Part shown: one piece after another, positions 11,271 to 20,253 of the stretch
Layout of the letters: each line of letters starts with the position of its first letter
Numbering within the stretch: the stretch's first letter is position 1
Origin: an uncultured Draconibacterium sp.
GTDB lineage: Bacteria; Bacteroidota; Bacteroidia; Bacteroidales; Prolixibacteraceae
DNA length: 64,000 nucleotides
Direction of reading: 5' to 3'
Assembly (NCBI RefSeq): GCF_913060805.1
Contig: NZ_CAJXTC010000022.1
Span: forward strand, 1-64,000
Program-made: the position numbers and the translations under genes
Notes under the pieces: generated by a model
Told to the model about the DNA's origin: nothing
What the model saw: the letters and a program-made list of their open reading frames with translations, nothing else
The model's database searches: none

Positions 11271-12176
11271 AAATATTCTTTTCGAATTTAACAACTACTT
11301 TTTACTAAATGTAAATGCCACACAAACTTGAAAACCTCTAACAATACTACATATACAACTTCATATGAATACTATAATACATTAGAATACAATACTTAAA
11401 AGTGTATTTATAGCAGAAAAAGACATTATTTGGGCAAACAATGGGGTGTGTCACTAATTGTACTTTACTTAAACATTGCAAACACTTAATATAGAGCTAC
11501 ATAAACCTATTTACAATACTTGTATATTTATACATAGTGAATAATGACCGTAATTTTCTACTTTGTATAATTTTGCTTTATTTATTTAAACACTACCCTC
11601 TTTAACTGTTACATATATATAAATTGATGCCCGTTACAATTTAAAAAGTTGAACTTTTATCTGATGCAGCATTTTTACACCTAATACATTTGTGACATAT
11701 TTCGAATCGTAGGTTGACAACATATGTGTACGATTCATATTGACATGATTCGTTATCCCTTTATACTTTTGTAAATACATATGTGAATTTTACAAGTGTA
11801 CTTGAAAGTGCTGTTACATTAACATGCCGATTTATGTCGCATTTGTTGAGAAGTATTTTTTCAAACGTTCGCCCGGATAAAATCTAATTTTCTATCCTGA
11901 TCAATTGAAAAGACTCCTGTCCTTTCATCTTTTATGATTTTATTTAAAATGCTGAAAATATTAACGCGCAATTACACGTAAAAAGAAATCTGTCGAATTC
12001 TCAATGGCTTAAAAAATGACATTTTATGACATAAACCACACTATTTCATCTACTTACCGTAAAAATGCATGAATTAGACAATTTTGTCAATTAGAGAAAA
12101 TAGCGCTGAATTCCGAATTTTGAGCACAATTTGCTTAAAAGGCTAATCTTTGGATGATTGTTTTTTTTGAATTTGC
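11271..12176. other. long gene-free AT-rich spacer
   Basis: About 0.9 kb without a convincing gene on either strand. It holds one more ACATTTGT (11686-11693), two ACATATGT variants (11720-11727 and 11777-11784), and an imperfect inverted repeat centred on the second (11766-11796, CTTTTGTAAAT against ATTTTACAAG). No terminator is visible for the gene ending at 12177, which is read leftward into this region. Its size for a compact genome is notable. Confidence 0.5.
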
Positions 12177-15059
12177 CTACAACGAATTAAAATCAACAGA
12201 AAGCAAGAAATCGAAACCAACGTCTTCCAGTTCTTTAAGGTACGAAGCTCTGACTCCTATTTTTACCGGAGCATAAAACCGAAAGAAATTAACATCTCCC
12301 AACAACTCGACACCATAAGAAGAAATGTCGACGTTATATTTAGTTGGGACTTCACCGCCATGGTAGCTTCCCTGCAAATTTGCGTAATCAGCAAACAAGG
12401 TTGCACTTATCCTGCGTATATAGGTAAGTCCGCCAATGCTTAGATCAGGATTAATAAGTGGCAGCGCATAATTAAGCGATAAAGATTGCAATTGTTCAGT
12501 TTCCACTTTTGTCCATCCCCGCGGGAAACGGATCGCATCAGAAAATCCAAAGAGATTTCCGGAACTCTTATCTTGCAAACCTCCATATAAACGAATGCCG
12601 TGATTTTTCAAAAGGCCGGGAAGATATATTGTTGCTGCACCCGCTGCCAATTGCCCCATTTCGTATGATTGCCAGGGCGAGTGTCGAAAATTACCTTCCA
12701 AAGCAAATCCAAAATTCGGATATATATCCTGGCGACTTCTGCGGAGAATCTGGTAATAGTACAAACGGTATGACAACGATTGATAATTACCGGCGCTAAA
12801 ATCATCCGGTGTCGACTGCTCTTTTCCGTAATGTGCCAACTGGTAATCCACTTCGGGTTGCAAAAGGCGTGAAAATGCTCCTCGTGATAAATTCAAAGGA
12901 ATACGCATATTGGCACTTAAAGTCGTTTCATTCCATTTAAAATCCTGAAGCGTGGTATCTCTGTCAACCACTTGTCCATTCTGATCCTGGTATTCCCGAA
13001 TTAACCAATATTGCGACGCGCGTTTACCTCCTGTTACTTCAAAATCGAATACCGGAAACCAACCTTTATATGTGTACCGTCCATAAAAATGGCCTGTTTT
13101 TTCGCTGGTATCCCATTTATAACCCAGAGTTGTAAATGCGGTTCCCAACTTATTTTGCGACATTAAACTAACGCCGGGCAAAAACTCATAATTATCGGGA
13201 TCGACAAAAACAGGTGCCCAACTATGAAAGTTCAACAAATGTTTTGCTTTACTATAACCCTCTGATGCAAAAAACTTTGTGCTATCGACACGCGTAAAAT
13301 CTACAACACCGGGTTCTTGCTGTTGCATTGAATTTGCAAGTGGCCAGCTGCCGGGAGTAAGGTCTGCCAACGGCACATTATTTTCAGGATGAATTTCGAT
13401 AATCCGAAAACCATCTCCGGTGTAGTCGCTAAGTGCAATTGTTCCGTTATTACTAATGGCCGGATAAGCAACATCAAATCGAGGTTCGTATACTTGCTCA
13501 ATTTCAGAATTGCTTAAGTCGTACTTATAAAGCGCATTTTTACCCGAATAGCTGCTGATAAAATACAAATTGTTGTCAGAAACCTGCAACTGTTTTATCT
13601 CTCCCAGTTCAGTGCCCGGGAGAAATGTCTGCTTATTATTTTGCAGATCAACTTTAGCAATTCGTTTACCTTTCTCATCCAGCAACACAACTATTAATTC
13701 GTACTGGTTGAGCCAAACCGGTGAAAAGAAAAAATTGTTATTCGCCGTTTGGTAGCGGTATTTCATTTTTCCGCTCGAGATATCATAAACCGTTAAATAA
13801 TTAGCACTTGAGAAATCGGTTTCAACAACTGCCACCTCTTTTAAATCGGGTGAAAGAACCGGGGCGAAAGCCTTAAATTCTGGCGCAACAGAATACATCT
13901 TTTTTGTATCTGCATTGAATATCCGAATTCGCGAAAGCCCACTGTGCGTCCAACGAACATCGGGGACTTTTTCGGCCCACACAATCCATTCTCCTCTGAA
14001 ATTAACCGACTCCTCAAAAATTAATCCCGGTGTAATCAATTTTGTTTCGGCTCCGGTTTTTGTGTTGATCTTAACAAATGAAGCAACCACATCCAGACCC
14101 GTTTTGTAGGCAATCAGTTCATCATTGTTAAGCCAGTTTTTGTACAAATAATTGGTGTACGTTTTATTTTTTTTCGAGAGTTGAGTTGATGGAATTTCCT
14201 CAAATTGTGCGTTGGAATTTTTCCACTCAGTTGCTAAACTATCGAATATAGATTCGTAAAGCTGCACTTTGCCCAAACCGGTCTCCAGCTTTAAAGCTTT
14301 ATTAAAAGGAGTTACCGAAAAAGGTTTGGTCCCTACTCTTTTTAAGGCCTTTTCCCAGATTTCACTTCCGTATCGTTCTCTTGAATTGGCCACCAAATAA
14401 TACCCCAATTGATAATGATTGGGAACGTAATCTTTGAATGATCCGAGGTAAGCTTTATCGTACGAAAATGTTTTGTTGTCGACCACCTGCGCCTGATGTT
14501 CCACCAGGAATGAGGGGAAACGACCGCGCCCGTAATTGCCTAATGCCGTTTCTGTTACCACAGCATCACCTTCGATAAACCACCACGGAAGATAAGCTCC
14601 AAATAACAAAGCAGTTCCTTGTTCGCCCAATATAATTTTGATGATTTTGGGTAATTCGGAATTCAATTTATCGATCTGTACCACATGGCGGAATTCGTGT
14701 AAAGCTAGCTGTTCCAGCCAGTCTTGCGGATATATTGATTGATGTGGTGTCGTATAAAACTCCGAACGTTTTGGAGCATAAGCCACCAACCCGTTCGATT
14801 GCACCGTTTGTGTATGAAGAATAACCGATATTTTTCCCGGTTTGTATTTTAACGAATAGCTCCCGAAATCGTAAACCATCTCCAGTTTTTGAGCCAAAAC
14901 CTGCGCCTGGTGTTCGTAATAATCGGGATATATCAATTGGAAATTTGTAGTGTTGATTTGCCGCCATTTCAGCGAAGCCGGATCCTGCCCTGTATCGAAA
15001 TACTGAGCTTGTGCAACAGAGGTTGCTAGTACAAGAAATAGTAGATATAGTTTCTTCAT
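12177..15059 (-). CDS. outer-membrane protein: gluzincin-like metallopeptidase, beta-propeller and beta-barrel
   Basis: I recognise no named family for the whole 960-residue protein. A signal peptide (MKKLYLLFLVLATSVAQAQ) comes first. A zinc-peptidase-like domain follows, with H121-E-F-R-H125 and a downstream WWFIEGDAVVTET that could supply the third ligand (E163). Residues about 280-600 look like a WD40/TolB-like propeller of repeated short strands. The last approximately 330 residues alternate aromatic and polar positions like an outer-membrane barrel, and the protein ends SVDFNSL. The ATG at 15059 is chosen because it begins the signal peptide; the frame stays open upstream to 15113. It is monocistronic by position, with a terminator of the upstream gene at 15116-15135. 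Protease activity is inferred from the motif only. Confidence 0.75.
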   Translation of the reverse strand: MKKLYLLFLVLATSVAQAQYFDTGQDPASLKWRQINTTNFQLIYPDYYEHQAQVLAQKLEMVYDFGSYSLKYKPGKISVILHTQTVQSNGLVAYAPKRSEFYTTPHQSIYPQDWLEQLALHEFRHVVQIDKLNSELPKIIKIILGEQGTALLFGAYLPWWFIEGDAVVTETALGNYGRGRFPSFLVEHQAQVVDNKTFSYDKAYLGSFKDYVPNHYQLGYYLVANSRERYGSEIWEKALKRVGTKPFSVTPFNKALKLETGLGKVQLYESIFDSLATEWKNSNAQFEEIPSTQLSKKNKTYTNYLYKNWLNNDELIAYKTGLDVVASFVKINTKTGAETKLITPGLIFEESVNFRGEWIVWAEKVPDVRWTHSGLSRIRIFNADTKKMYSVAPEFKAFAPVLSPDLKEVAVVETDFSSANYLTVYDISSGKMKYRYQTANNNFFFSPVWLNQYELIVVLLDEKGKRIAKVDLQNNKQTFLPGTELGEIKQLQVSDNNLYFISSYSGKNALYKYDLSNSEIEQVYEPRFDVAYPAISNNGTIALSDYTGDGFRIIEIHPENNVPLADLTPGSWPLANSMQQQEPGVVDFTRVDSTKFFASEGYSKAKHLLNFHSWAPVFVDPDNYEFLPGVSLMSQNKLGTAFTTLGYKWDTSEKTGHFYGRYTYKGWFPVFDFEVTGGKRASQYWLIREYQDQNGQVVDRDTTLQDFKWNETTLSANMRIPLNLSRGAFSRLLQPEVDYQLAHYGKEQSTPDDFSAGNYQSLSYRLYYYQILRRSRQDIYPNFGFALEGNFRHSPWQSYEMGQLAAGAATIYLPGLLKNHGIRLYGGLQDKSSGNLFGFSDAIRFPRGWTKVETEQLQSLSLNYALPLINPDLSIGGLTYIRRISATLFADYANLQGSYHGGEVPTKYNVDISSYGVELLGDVNFFRFYAPVKIGVRASYLKELEDVGFDFLLSVDFNSL

Positions 15060-15115
15060 TTTATCGATGGAAATGAATAGCCAAAATACACAAACGATAC
15101 CATATAAAAACAAAA

Positions 15116-15135
15116 AGCCCGGAAAAATCCGGGCT
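15116..15135 (-). terminator. intrinsic terminator of the 15.2-15.9 kb gene
   Basis: AGCCCGG (15116-15122) pairs perfectly with CCGGGCT (15129-15135) around a 6-nt loop. On the minus strand CTTTTTG follows the stem. It is 26 bp beyond the stop of the membrane-protein gene at 15161. Confidence 0.85.
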
Positions 15136-15160
15136 CCTAAACTTGAACATGTTTTGTTTT

Positions 15161-15874
15161 TTATTCTTCTACTTCGTTAACTCCTAAAATCGGGATTGGA
15201 TTCTCATCTTCTTTCTCTCCGTCAACCGATGCATAAAGTGTTGCAAATGCAGCACTAATCCACATCGATGAAAAGAAAACTCCTACAATACAAACGATCA
15301 ATCCGGCAATAATAATAAAGAAAGATAAGATAGCCATTCCGAAAATGGTCCAACCGTAACCGCGTGTCATTTGCCAGCTTTTTTCAACTGCTTTCATGGC
15401 GTCCAGTTCTTTGTCCATAACCAGGTAAGGAACAAAAGCTAATCTACATGCCACAATAATACCGGGTATTATCAGCATAAAAAATCCGACAGTTACCAAT
15501 GCCAATACGATTAAATTCGCTAAAATGATATTTAAATATTGCGTTTTAAAGCCTTCGAACATTACTTTCAAATCAACTTCTTCATCTCTCATGGCATTTA
15601 AGAACAGCTTCTTTTTGCCGTATTTAATTACTGGTATAAATAAAAAAGCATATGCGAGTGCAAATAATGCGAGAGGTAAAAGCAGTAAGCCGAAGCCATT
15701 AATATCATCGCCGTTCCATTCGCCTCTAAATCCATATCCCGGACCATTTAATAGTCCGACAATTATTACGGCTACAAGAAGTGGCAGGAATGATTTTTCA
15801 AACATTTTTCTCCAACCGTAACTAAAACTTCCACCTGCCGATGGTCTCAATTCAAAATACTTTAAGCTTTCCAT
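15161..15874 (-). CDS. multi-pass membrane protein of unknown function
   Basis: A 237-residue protein with about six hydrophobic segments, including FLPLLVAVIIVGLL, LLPLALFALAYAFLFIPV, IILANLIVLALVTVGFFML and IFGMAILSFFIIIAGLIVC. It has an amphipathic stretch RLAFVPYLVMDKELDAMKA before SWQMTRGYGW. This pattern resembles the DUF975/glycerophosphodiester-phosphodiesterase membrane-domain type seen in many Bacteroidota, with no known activity. The start at 15874 (MESLKYFELRPSAGG) is preferred over an upstream in-frame start at 15937. Its leader carries a GAAA-capped hairpin. It is divergent from the LuxR-type gene at 16085, and the two share 210 bp containing two palindromic sites. Confidence 0.75.
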   Translation of the reverse strand: MESLKYFELRPSAGGSFSYGWRKMFEKSFLPLLVAVIIVGLLNGPGYGFRGEWNGDDINGFGLLLLPLALFALAYAFLFIPVIKYGKKKLFLNAMRDEEVDLKVMFEGFKTQYLNIILANLIVLALVTVGFFMLIIPGIIVACRLAFVPYLVMDKELDAMKAVEKSWQMTRGYGWTIFGMAILSFFIIIAGLIVCIVGVFFSSMWISAAFATLYASVDGEKEDENPIPILGVNEVEE

Positions 15875-15914
15875 TGTTTTTGTTTTTAATGTTTTTGTTT
15901 TCTGTTTTCCGAGT

Positions 15915-15930
15915 GGCACCTTTCGGCGCC
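15915..15930 (-). other. GAAA-tetraloop hairpin in the leader of the 15.2-15.9 kb gene
   Basis: On the minus strand GGCGCC-GAAA-GGTGCC forms a six-pair stem capped by a GNRA loop, with one G-U pair that exists only in this orientation. It lies about 41-56 nt upstream of the start at 15874. It could affect mRNA stability or translation. No known riboswitch consensus is apparent. Confidence 0.45.
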
Positions 15931-16015
15931 TGAACATTGTTTTTTGTAATTGTTATTCAAATCTACTGTATATCTCAAAAAAATCCTTCCTACTAAAGTT
16001 GGATTTAGTAATTTC

Positions 16016-16080
16016 ACTACTTTCGTAGTTAGCGCTGCACGGGCAAAGTGCGTAAAATTGCAATACACTACTTAAGTAGT
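16016..16080. promoter_or_regulatory. two ACTAC-N4-GTAGT palindromes in a divergent promoter region
   Basis: ACTACTTTCGTAGT (16016-16029) and the perfect palindrome ACTACTTAAGTAGT (16067-16080) share arms ACTAC/GTAGT with a 4-bp centre. Their centres are 51 bp apart. The second ends 4 bp before the ATG of the LuxR-type gene at 16085, so an occupied site would block initiation. They are good candidates for dimeric regulator binding, possibly by that protein itself. Confidence 0.6.
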
Positions 16081-16084
16081 CTTT

Positions 16085-17032
16085 ATGTGGATTAAAATTT
16101 TAGCATACATTATTACATTTGTTATTTCTGCCGGAATTTCGGCTGTGGGAATACTGCTTGCTTACCAGCAATATCAGCAAAACAAGAAGCCAATTTTCAC
16201 CACTTTACTGTATCAGCAAATATTTCTTTTCTCCTTTCTTTTTTATGGAGTTTGGGGAAATATAAGTCTGCGGATGGTTATTGCCGATTTAAATATTGGC
16301 GATGCTTTAAGTGCCAAGTTAGCCGTTTTTATACCCATAATTGGTATTCCGTTTATGGTGGTAAGTTGGTTTATGCTTTTAAAGTTTGCCAATAATTGCA
16401 ACGGGCGCCGACTAACAAAAACATTCATTTTTTCCTTCTTTCCTACTTTTGTAGTGTTGGCTTTTGCCCTGGTTTTTCTTATTCAGAAAGAACACATTTA
16501 TGTTCCCGACAACGCAGATCTTTTTGTGGTACGTATTTTAGTGCTGTTGAATCTGGTGGTTTATTTGTTTTTCATGTTACCCTTTTTCAGAAAAACAAAA
16601 GATGCCGGCCTACTAAAAGAAAGCGGACTCGACAAAAATCGGGTACTCATTGTTTTTGCGGGCACGGTACTTTATTCCGCCGTAATGTTCTTTTTCAATC
16701 GGTTCGGGTATATTTCAACCTGTATTGCTTTAATTATTTTGTTTGCGTGCAATCTGTTTCTTCCGGCAATTATTCGCTTTAAAAATCAAACAACGCCCGA
16801 GAATGAGAACATGGATTTTCAATCGTTTTGTAATTTTTACGAAATATCGAAACGGGAAGCAGAGATTATTCAGGAAATTTGCAGCGGAAAATCAAATAAA
16901 GCAATTGCCGATAAATTGTTTATCACCTTACAAACGGTAAAAGATCATAATCACCGGATTTACACCAAAACCGGTGTGAAAAGCAGGGTTCAACTGGCTA
17001 ATCTGGTTCGCGAAAAAACCGGCGAAAACTAG
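16085..17032 (+). CDS. membrane-bound LuxR-type transcriptional regulator with 7 predicted TM helices
   Basis: A 315-residue protein. Residues about 4-230 contain seven hydrophobic segments and no recognisable receiver or sensor domain. Residues about 250-312 form a LuxR/FixJ-type helix-turn-helix, with EISKREAEIIQEICSGKSNK, IADKLFITLQTVKDHNHRIY and VKSRVQLANL. Similar 7-TM-LuxR proteins occur in Bacteroidota and are presumed to be one-component membrane sensors. The ATG at 16085 has no Shine-Dalgarno and is preceded by a perfect 14-bp palindrome. It is divergent from the membrane protein at 15161-15874, a likely target. The signal is unknown. Confidence 0.85.
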   Translation: MWIKILAYIITFVISAGISAVGILLAYQQYQQNKKPIFTTLLYQQIFLFSFLFYGVWGNISLRMVIADLNIGDALSAKLAVFIPIIGIPFMVVSWFMLLKFANNCNGRRLTKTFIFSFFPTFVVLAFALVFLIQKEHIYVPDNADLFVVRILVLLNLVVYLFFMLPFFRKTKDAGLLKESGLDKNRVLIVFAGTVLYSAVMFFFNRFGYISTCIALIILFACNLFLPAIIRFKNQTTPENENMDFQSFCNFYEISKREAEIIQEICSGKSNKAIADKLFITLQTVKDHNHRIYTKTGVKSRVQLANLVREKTGEN

Positions 17033-17047
17033 TTTCTTCTCCCCCGG

Positions 17048-18298
17048 CTATTCATCAAAAAACAGATCCTCTTTTAACTTTTCAATACGTTCGAGCGCAT
17101 AAATGGCATTTTTTGCACCTTCACCTGATTCTGTTAAATAAATCCGATAGTAGTTCATCGCCAGCGTTTTGTTCGAGTTATATTCCTCGTAGGTAGTTGC
17201 AATTTCAAACAGCACTTCTGTTTTGCCTGGATTCAACTCGTAGGATTTCTCCAGGGCTTCTATCGATTCTTTAAACATTCGTTGCTGACCGTACATTTGC
17301 CCGAGGTGATGATACATTTCCGACACATAATCCGGCACCGTTGCATCAATGGCAAAAGTCATCAGTTCAATGGCATCGTCGTAATTTTTGAGTTTCCGGT
17401 TACACAAACTTTGGTAGTACATCACCAGCGGATCGTTCGGGCTAAGCAATTTTAAGTCGCCAAAAATGTCCAGTGCCTTTTCTTCCTGCTCGGCAAAATA
17501 AGTGCTTATCCCATAATTCATCATGGTTTCGAAAGCCGGTTGTTTTTCCTGTTCCAGGTATTTCTCAAACTGCAACATCGCCGGGCCGTAACGTTTGGTT
17601 TTATAAAAAAACATCGCCTTTTCAAACAACAAGTCCTTGTCAGCCGGAAACTGCACCAAACCTGAATCGATGGTAGCCATTATTTCATTGGCTTCCTTTT
17701 TCCAGTTGTAACAATGTATCAGATTTATGTAAGTTCCATGATCGCGGGGATTGGCCACCAGCACTTTTTCATACAAATCGCGTGCTTTCTCACGCTGAAA
17801 AACACGGTATGAACAATAGGCCAACTGTTTGTTCCAATACACATTGGTGGAGTCCTTTTCATAAATTCCGGAGAAAACTTTGAAGGCTGTTTTATAGTCA
17901 TCCATATTAATGTGAACCCGACCGAGTTTTCCGGCTAATGGCAGGTTATTCGGCTCAACCTGCAGCGCTCTATCGTAAAAAGCAATGGCATCGCGGTTGT
18001 TGCCCAAAATGGAAAAACATTCTGCTGTTTCTTCCAGCATTGTAATATTATTGGCTTCGTATTGAAGTCCGTTCATAAAAGCCTCCAATGCCTGTTGGTA
18101 ATCCTGCAGGTTTTTGTAAACCACTCCCTTTTTATAAAACAATTCAGCCGAAGGATTGGCAGCCAATTCTTTTTCAATCTCTTGTAAAGCTTTATCGTAG
18201 CTCTTTTCAATTAAAAGCAAATCTATTTTGCGCTGTGCCAACGTGGTAGTTGCAACACAGAACATTATCAATAGCAGGGTTAATAATTTTAATCGCAT
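17048..18298 (-). CDS. secreted/periplasmic TPR-repeat protein
   Basis: A 416-residue protein with a signal peptide (MRLKLLTLLLIMFCVATTTLAQ) followed by about ten tetratricopeptide repeats. Examples are AELFYKKGVVYKNLQDYQQA, AIAFYDRALQVEPNNLPLAG and YHHLGQMYGQQRMFKESIEA. TPR solenoids act as protein-protein scaffolds; no catalytic domain is seen. It converges on the LuxR-type gene with only 15 bp between stops and lies 58 bp downstream of the M56/BlaR1-like gene on the same strand. It could therefore be the last gene of that cluster. The partner is unknown. Confidence 0.85.
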   Translation of the reverse strand: MRLKLLTLLLIMFCVATTTLAQRKIDLLLIEKSYDKALQEIEKELAANPSAELFYKKGVVYKNLQDYQQALEAFMNGLQYEANNITMLEETAECFSILGNNRDAIAFYDRALQVEPNNLPLAGKLGRVHINMDDYKTAFKVFSGIYEKDSTNVYWNKQLAYCSYRVFQREKARDLYEKVLVANPRDHGTYINLIHCYNWKKEANEIMATIDSGLVQFPADKDLLFEKAMFFYKTKRYGPAMLQFEKYLEQEKQPAFETMMNYGISTYFAEQEEKALDIFGDLKLLSPNDPLVMYYQSLCNRKLKNYDDAIELMTFAIDATVPDYVSEMYHHLGQMYGQQRMFKESIEALEKSYELNPGKTEVLFEIATTYEEYNSNKTLAMNYYRIYLTESGEGAKNAIYALERIEKLKEDLFFDE

Positions 18299-18356
18299 AA
18301 ATATTTATTTATTCAATCGTGTTATCGTTTGCAGAGGTGTTTCAATTCATTAAATT

Positions 18357-19775
18357 TTATTGAAGAACAAAATTAATTGGCACGGTGTAACTCACATTAA
18401 CCGGCTCGCCACGCTGATATCCAGGTTTCCATTTAGGTAAGGAATTAACAACCCGCAGTGCCTCTTTATCAATTGAAGGATCAACTCCACGAGCAATTTT
18501 TGCATTGGCAATTTTACCACTACCCGTAACTACAAAAGTTACGTACACTTTTCCCTGAATACCATTCTGAATAGCAATTTCCGGATATTTGATCGAGTTA
18601 GCAATGTATTTACGCAAGGCAACATCGCCGCCCGGAAATTCCGGCATTTTTTCTACAATAAAAAATACCTGATCTTTTTCCTCCAACTGGATCGTTTCAG
18701 GCTCTTTACTTTTTACGAGAAAAACTTCACCAGTACTATCAGTATCAAATTCGTATTTATTTTTGCCATTAAGCATGGCATGTAAATATTCCAGATCTTC
18801 CTGGCTACCTTCTAGTTTCGCGCCGTCATCTGCCAGCCGAATGGTGATTTTCCGTTCGTTACTATCCTCAATTTTAGTTACCTGAAGTGCTTCTTTTTGT
18901 TCACATGCAAAAATTACAACCAAAGCCAGTAACGAAACAAATCCTAAAATATATTTCAGGTTCGCCAACTTCGATGACCTGATTTTTGAAATCATATGAA
19001 TCCGCTTTTTAATCAGCGACGAATTGAAATTATTGGCGATATCCAACTGCATACCAACCGCCTGACTTAAAAGCAACTGTTTATACTGGGCAGAACTTAT
19101 TCCTGAATTCAGAACAGCATGGTCGGCGAGGTATTCGTGATTTTCTCGAATGGCACGTTTTAGCATCCACATAAACGGATTGAACCACTGAAAAACAGTA
19201 AGGATTTCAAGAATCAGCACATCGAAAGTATGTCCTTGTTTGATGTGTTCCATTTCGTGGGTTACCATTTTCTCGTACCCCGAATCCTTTTTCATTTTCG
19301 GATTGATAAAAATGTAGCCCAAAAACGAAAATGGACTGAAGTCTTTATCAACCATCACAAATCGATAATTATCGACGTGTTGAACTTCATTTTTTGCAAT
19401 TATCAGCCAAATCTGAACGATCCTAAAAATCATTCGTCCGAGGAAAAACATCAATCCTAATAAATAGATAAGAATGATGATTTTACTTGAACTGATTGAT
19501 TGTACCATTGCGCCGGAAAGATCCTGTCCGTAAATGGTAACCGCCTCTAAAACATTACGGTATGGTGTTACGGTAACTTCGGCCAGCATGTTTGTTTGCG
19601 GTGCGTAAACCCGGAAATGCAGAAACGGTAGAATGACGGAAAACAAAATGGAAAAAAGCAGGAAAAGCCGGTTTAAACGGAAGAATGTTTCTTTCCGTAA
19701 AAACAGTACGTAAATAAGCGACAGCAGCGACAGGCTTATTCCCGATTCAATAATAAAATTCACTAAATTATTCAT
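18357..19775 (-). CDS. M56 (BlaR1/MecR1-like) sensor peptidase fused to a TonB C-terminal domain
   Basis: A 472-residue integral membrane protein. Hydrophobic segments lie at about 4-25, 34-55 and 98-125. A zinc-peptidase motif, H173-E-M-E-H177, is on the cytosolic loop, followed by ENHEYLADHAVL with a probable third ligand E214. A last TM segment is at about 274-291. The periplasmic end (about 385-472) is a TonB_C domain beginning EKMPEFPGGDVALRKYIANS. In BlaR1/MecR1 systems the sensor peptidase inactivates the paired repressor; here beta-lactam-binding modules are absent and TonB_C takes their place. It overlaps the blaI-like gene by 8 bp, so translation is coupled. The signal sensed is unknown. 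Confidence 0.9.
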   Translation of the reverse strand: MNNLVNFIIESGISLSLLSLIYVLFLRKETFFRLNRLFLLFSILFSVILPFLHFRVYAPQTNMLAEVTVTPYRNVLEAVTIYGQDLSGAMVQSISSSKIIILIYLLGLMFFLGRMIFRIVQIWLIIAKNEVQHVDNYRFVMVDKDFSPFSFLGYIFINPKMKKDSGYEKMVTHEMEHIKQGHTFDVLILEILTVFQWFNPFMWMLKRAIRENHEYLADHAVLNSGISSAQYKQLLLSQAVGMQLDIANNFNSSLIKKRIHMISKIRSSKLANLKYILGFVSLLALVVIFACEQKEALQVTKIEDSNERKITIRLADDGAKLEGSQEDLEYLHAMLNGKNKYEFDTDSTGEVFLVKSKEPETIQLEEKDQVFFIVEKMPEFPGGDVALRKYIANSIKYPEIAIQNGIQGKVYVTFVVTGSGKIANAKIARGVDPSIDKEALRVVNSLPKWKPGYQRGEPVNVSYTVPINFVLQ

Positions 19776-20154
19776 CGGTATCCCGGTTTTCGTTTTCTAT
19801 ATCGCGTTTCACATCCTCCATCAGTTCATCCAGTTCCGATAAACTCATGTTGTCTTCCTTGGCAAAAAACGAAACCATTTCCTGGAACGAGCCACTAAAA
19901 TAGTTTCGCATAAAATTCTTCATAAACGAACGGGTGTACTCTTTTCGCGAAATCAGCGGAAAATACTCGTGTGTTTTTCCGTAGGCATTGTGACCCACAA
20001 AACCTTTCTTTTCCAAAATGCGGATAATCGTAGAAACCGTATTATAAGCGGGTTTCGGAACAGGCATTTCTTCAATAATGTCTTTTACAAATGCTTTTTC
20101 AAGTTTCCAGAGTAATTGCATCACCTGCTCTTCGGCTTTGGTAAGTTCCTTCAT
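19768..20154 (-). CDS. BlaI/MecI/CopY-family repressor
   Basis: A 128-residue winged-helix repressor of the penicillinase-repressor family. The start MKELTKAEEQVMQLLWKLEK, the recognition-helix region KPAYNTVSTIIRILEKKGFV and the dimerising tail RNYFSGSFQEMVSFFAKEDN match the family. The C-terminus is very acidic. Such repressors bind inverted repeats as dimers and are cut or displaced by the partner M56 peptidase, encoded here immediately downstream with an 8-bp overlap. Candidate operators with AACTA/TAGTT arms lie 55-70 bp upstream and again upstream of the tonB-like gene (21844-21879). Confidence 0.93.
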   Translation of the reverse strand: MKELTKAEEQVMQLLWKLEKAFVKDIIEEMPVPKPAYNTVSTIIRILEKKGFVGHNAYGKTHEYFPLISRKEYTRSFMKNFMRNYFSGSFQEMVSFFAKEDNMSLSELDELMEDVKRDIENENRDTDE

Positions 20155-20193
20155 TATGTTCGTTTGTTTTTGATTTCTGCTAAACTACAAAAA

Positions 20194-20237
20194 CTGTACC
20201 TAAAAATTTAGTTAGAAAACTATTCTTTTAGGTACAG
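20194..20237 (-). promoter_or_regulatory. 12-bp inverted repeat with embedded BlaI-like sites
   Basis: CTGTACCTAAAA (20194-20205) and TTTTAGGTACAG (20226-20237) are perfect inverted repeats. On the minus strand TTTTTG follows, so this may be the terminator of the gene ending at 20254. The loop region holds TAGTT-N4-AACTA (20209-20222), sharing arms with the palindromes at 21844-21879, and it sits in the promoter zone of the blaI-like gene. Both functions are possible. Confidence 0.6.
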
Positions 20238-20253
20238 TGTGAGAATATTACGA

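Noticed and set aside
10015..12176. Prophage or plasmid origin in the long spacer
   Set aside because: No phage, replication or partition genes; only one small XRE gene, hairpins and octamer repeats.
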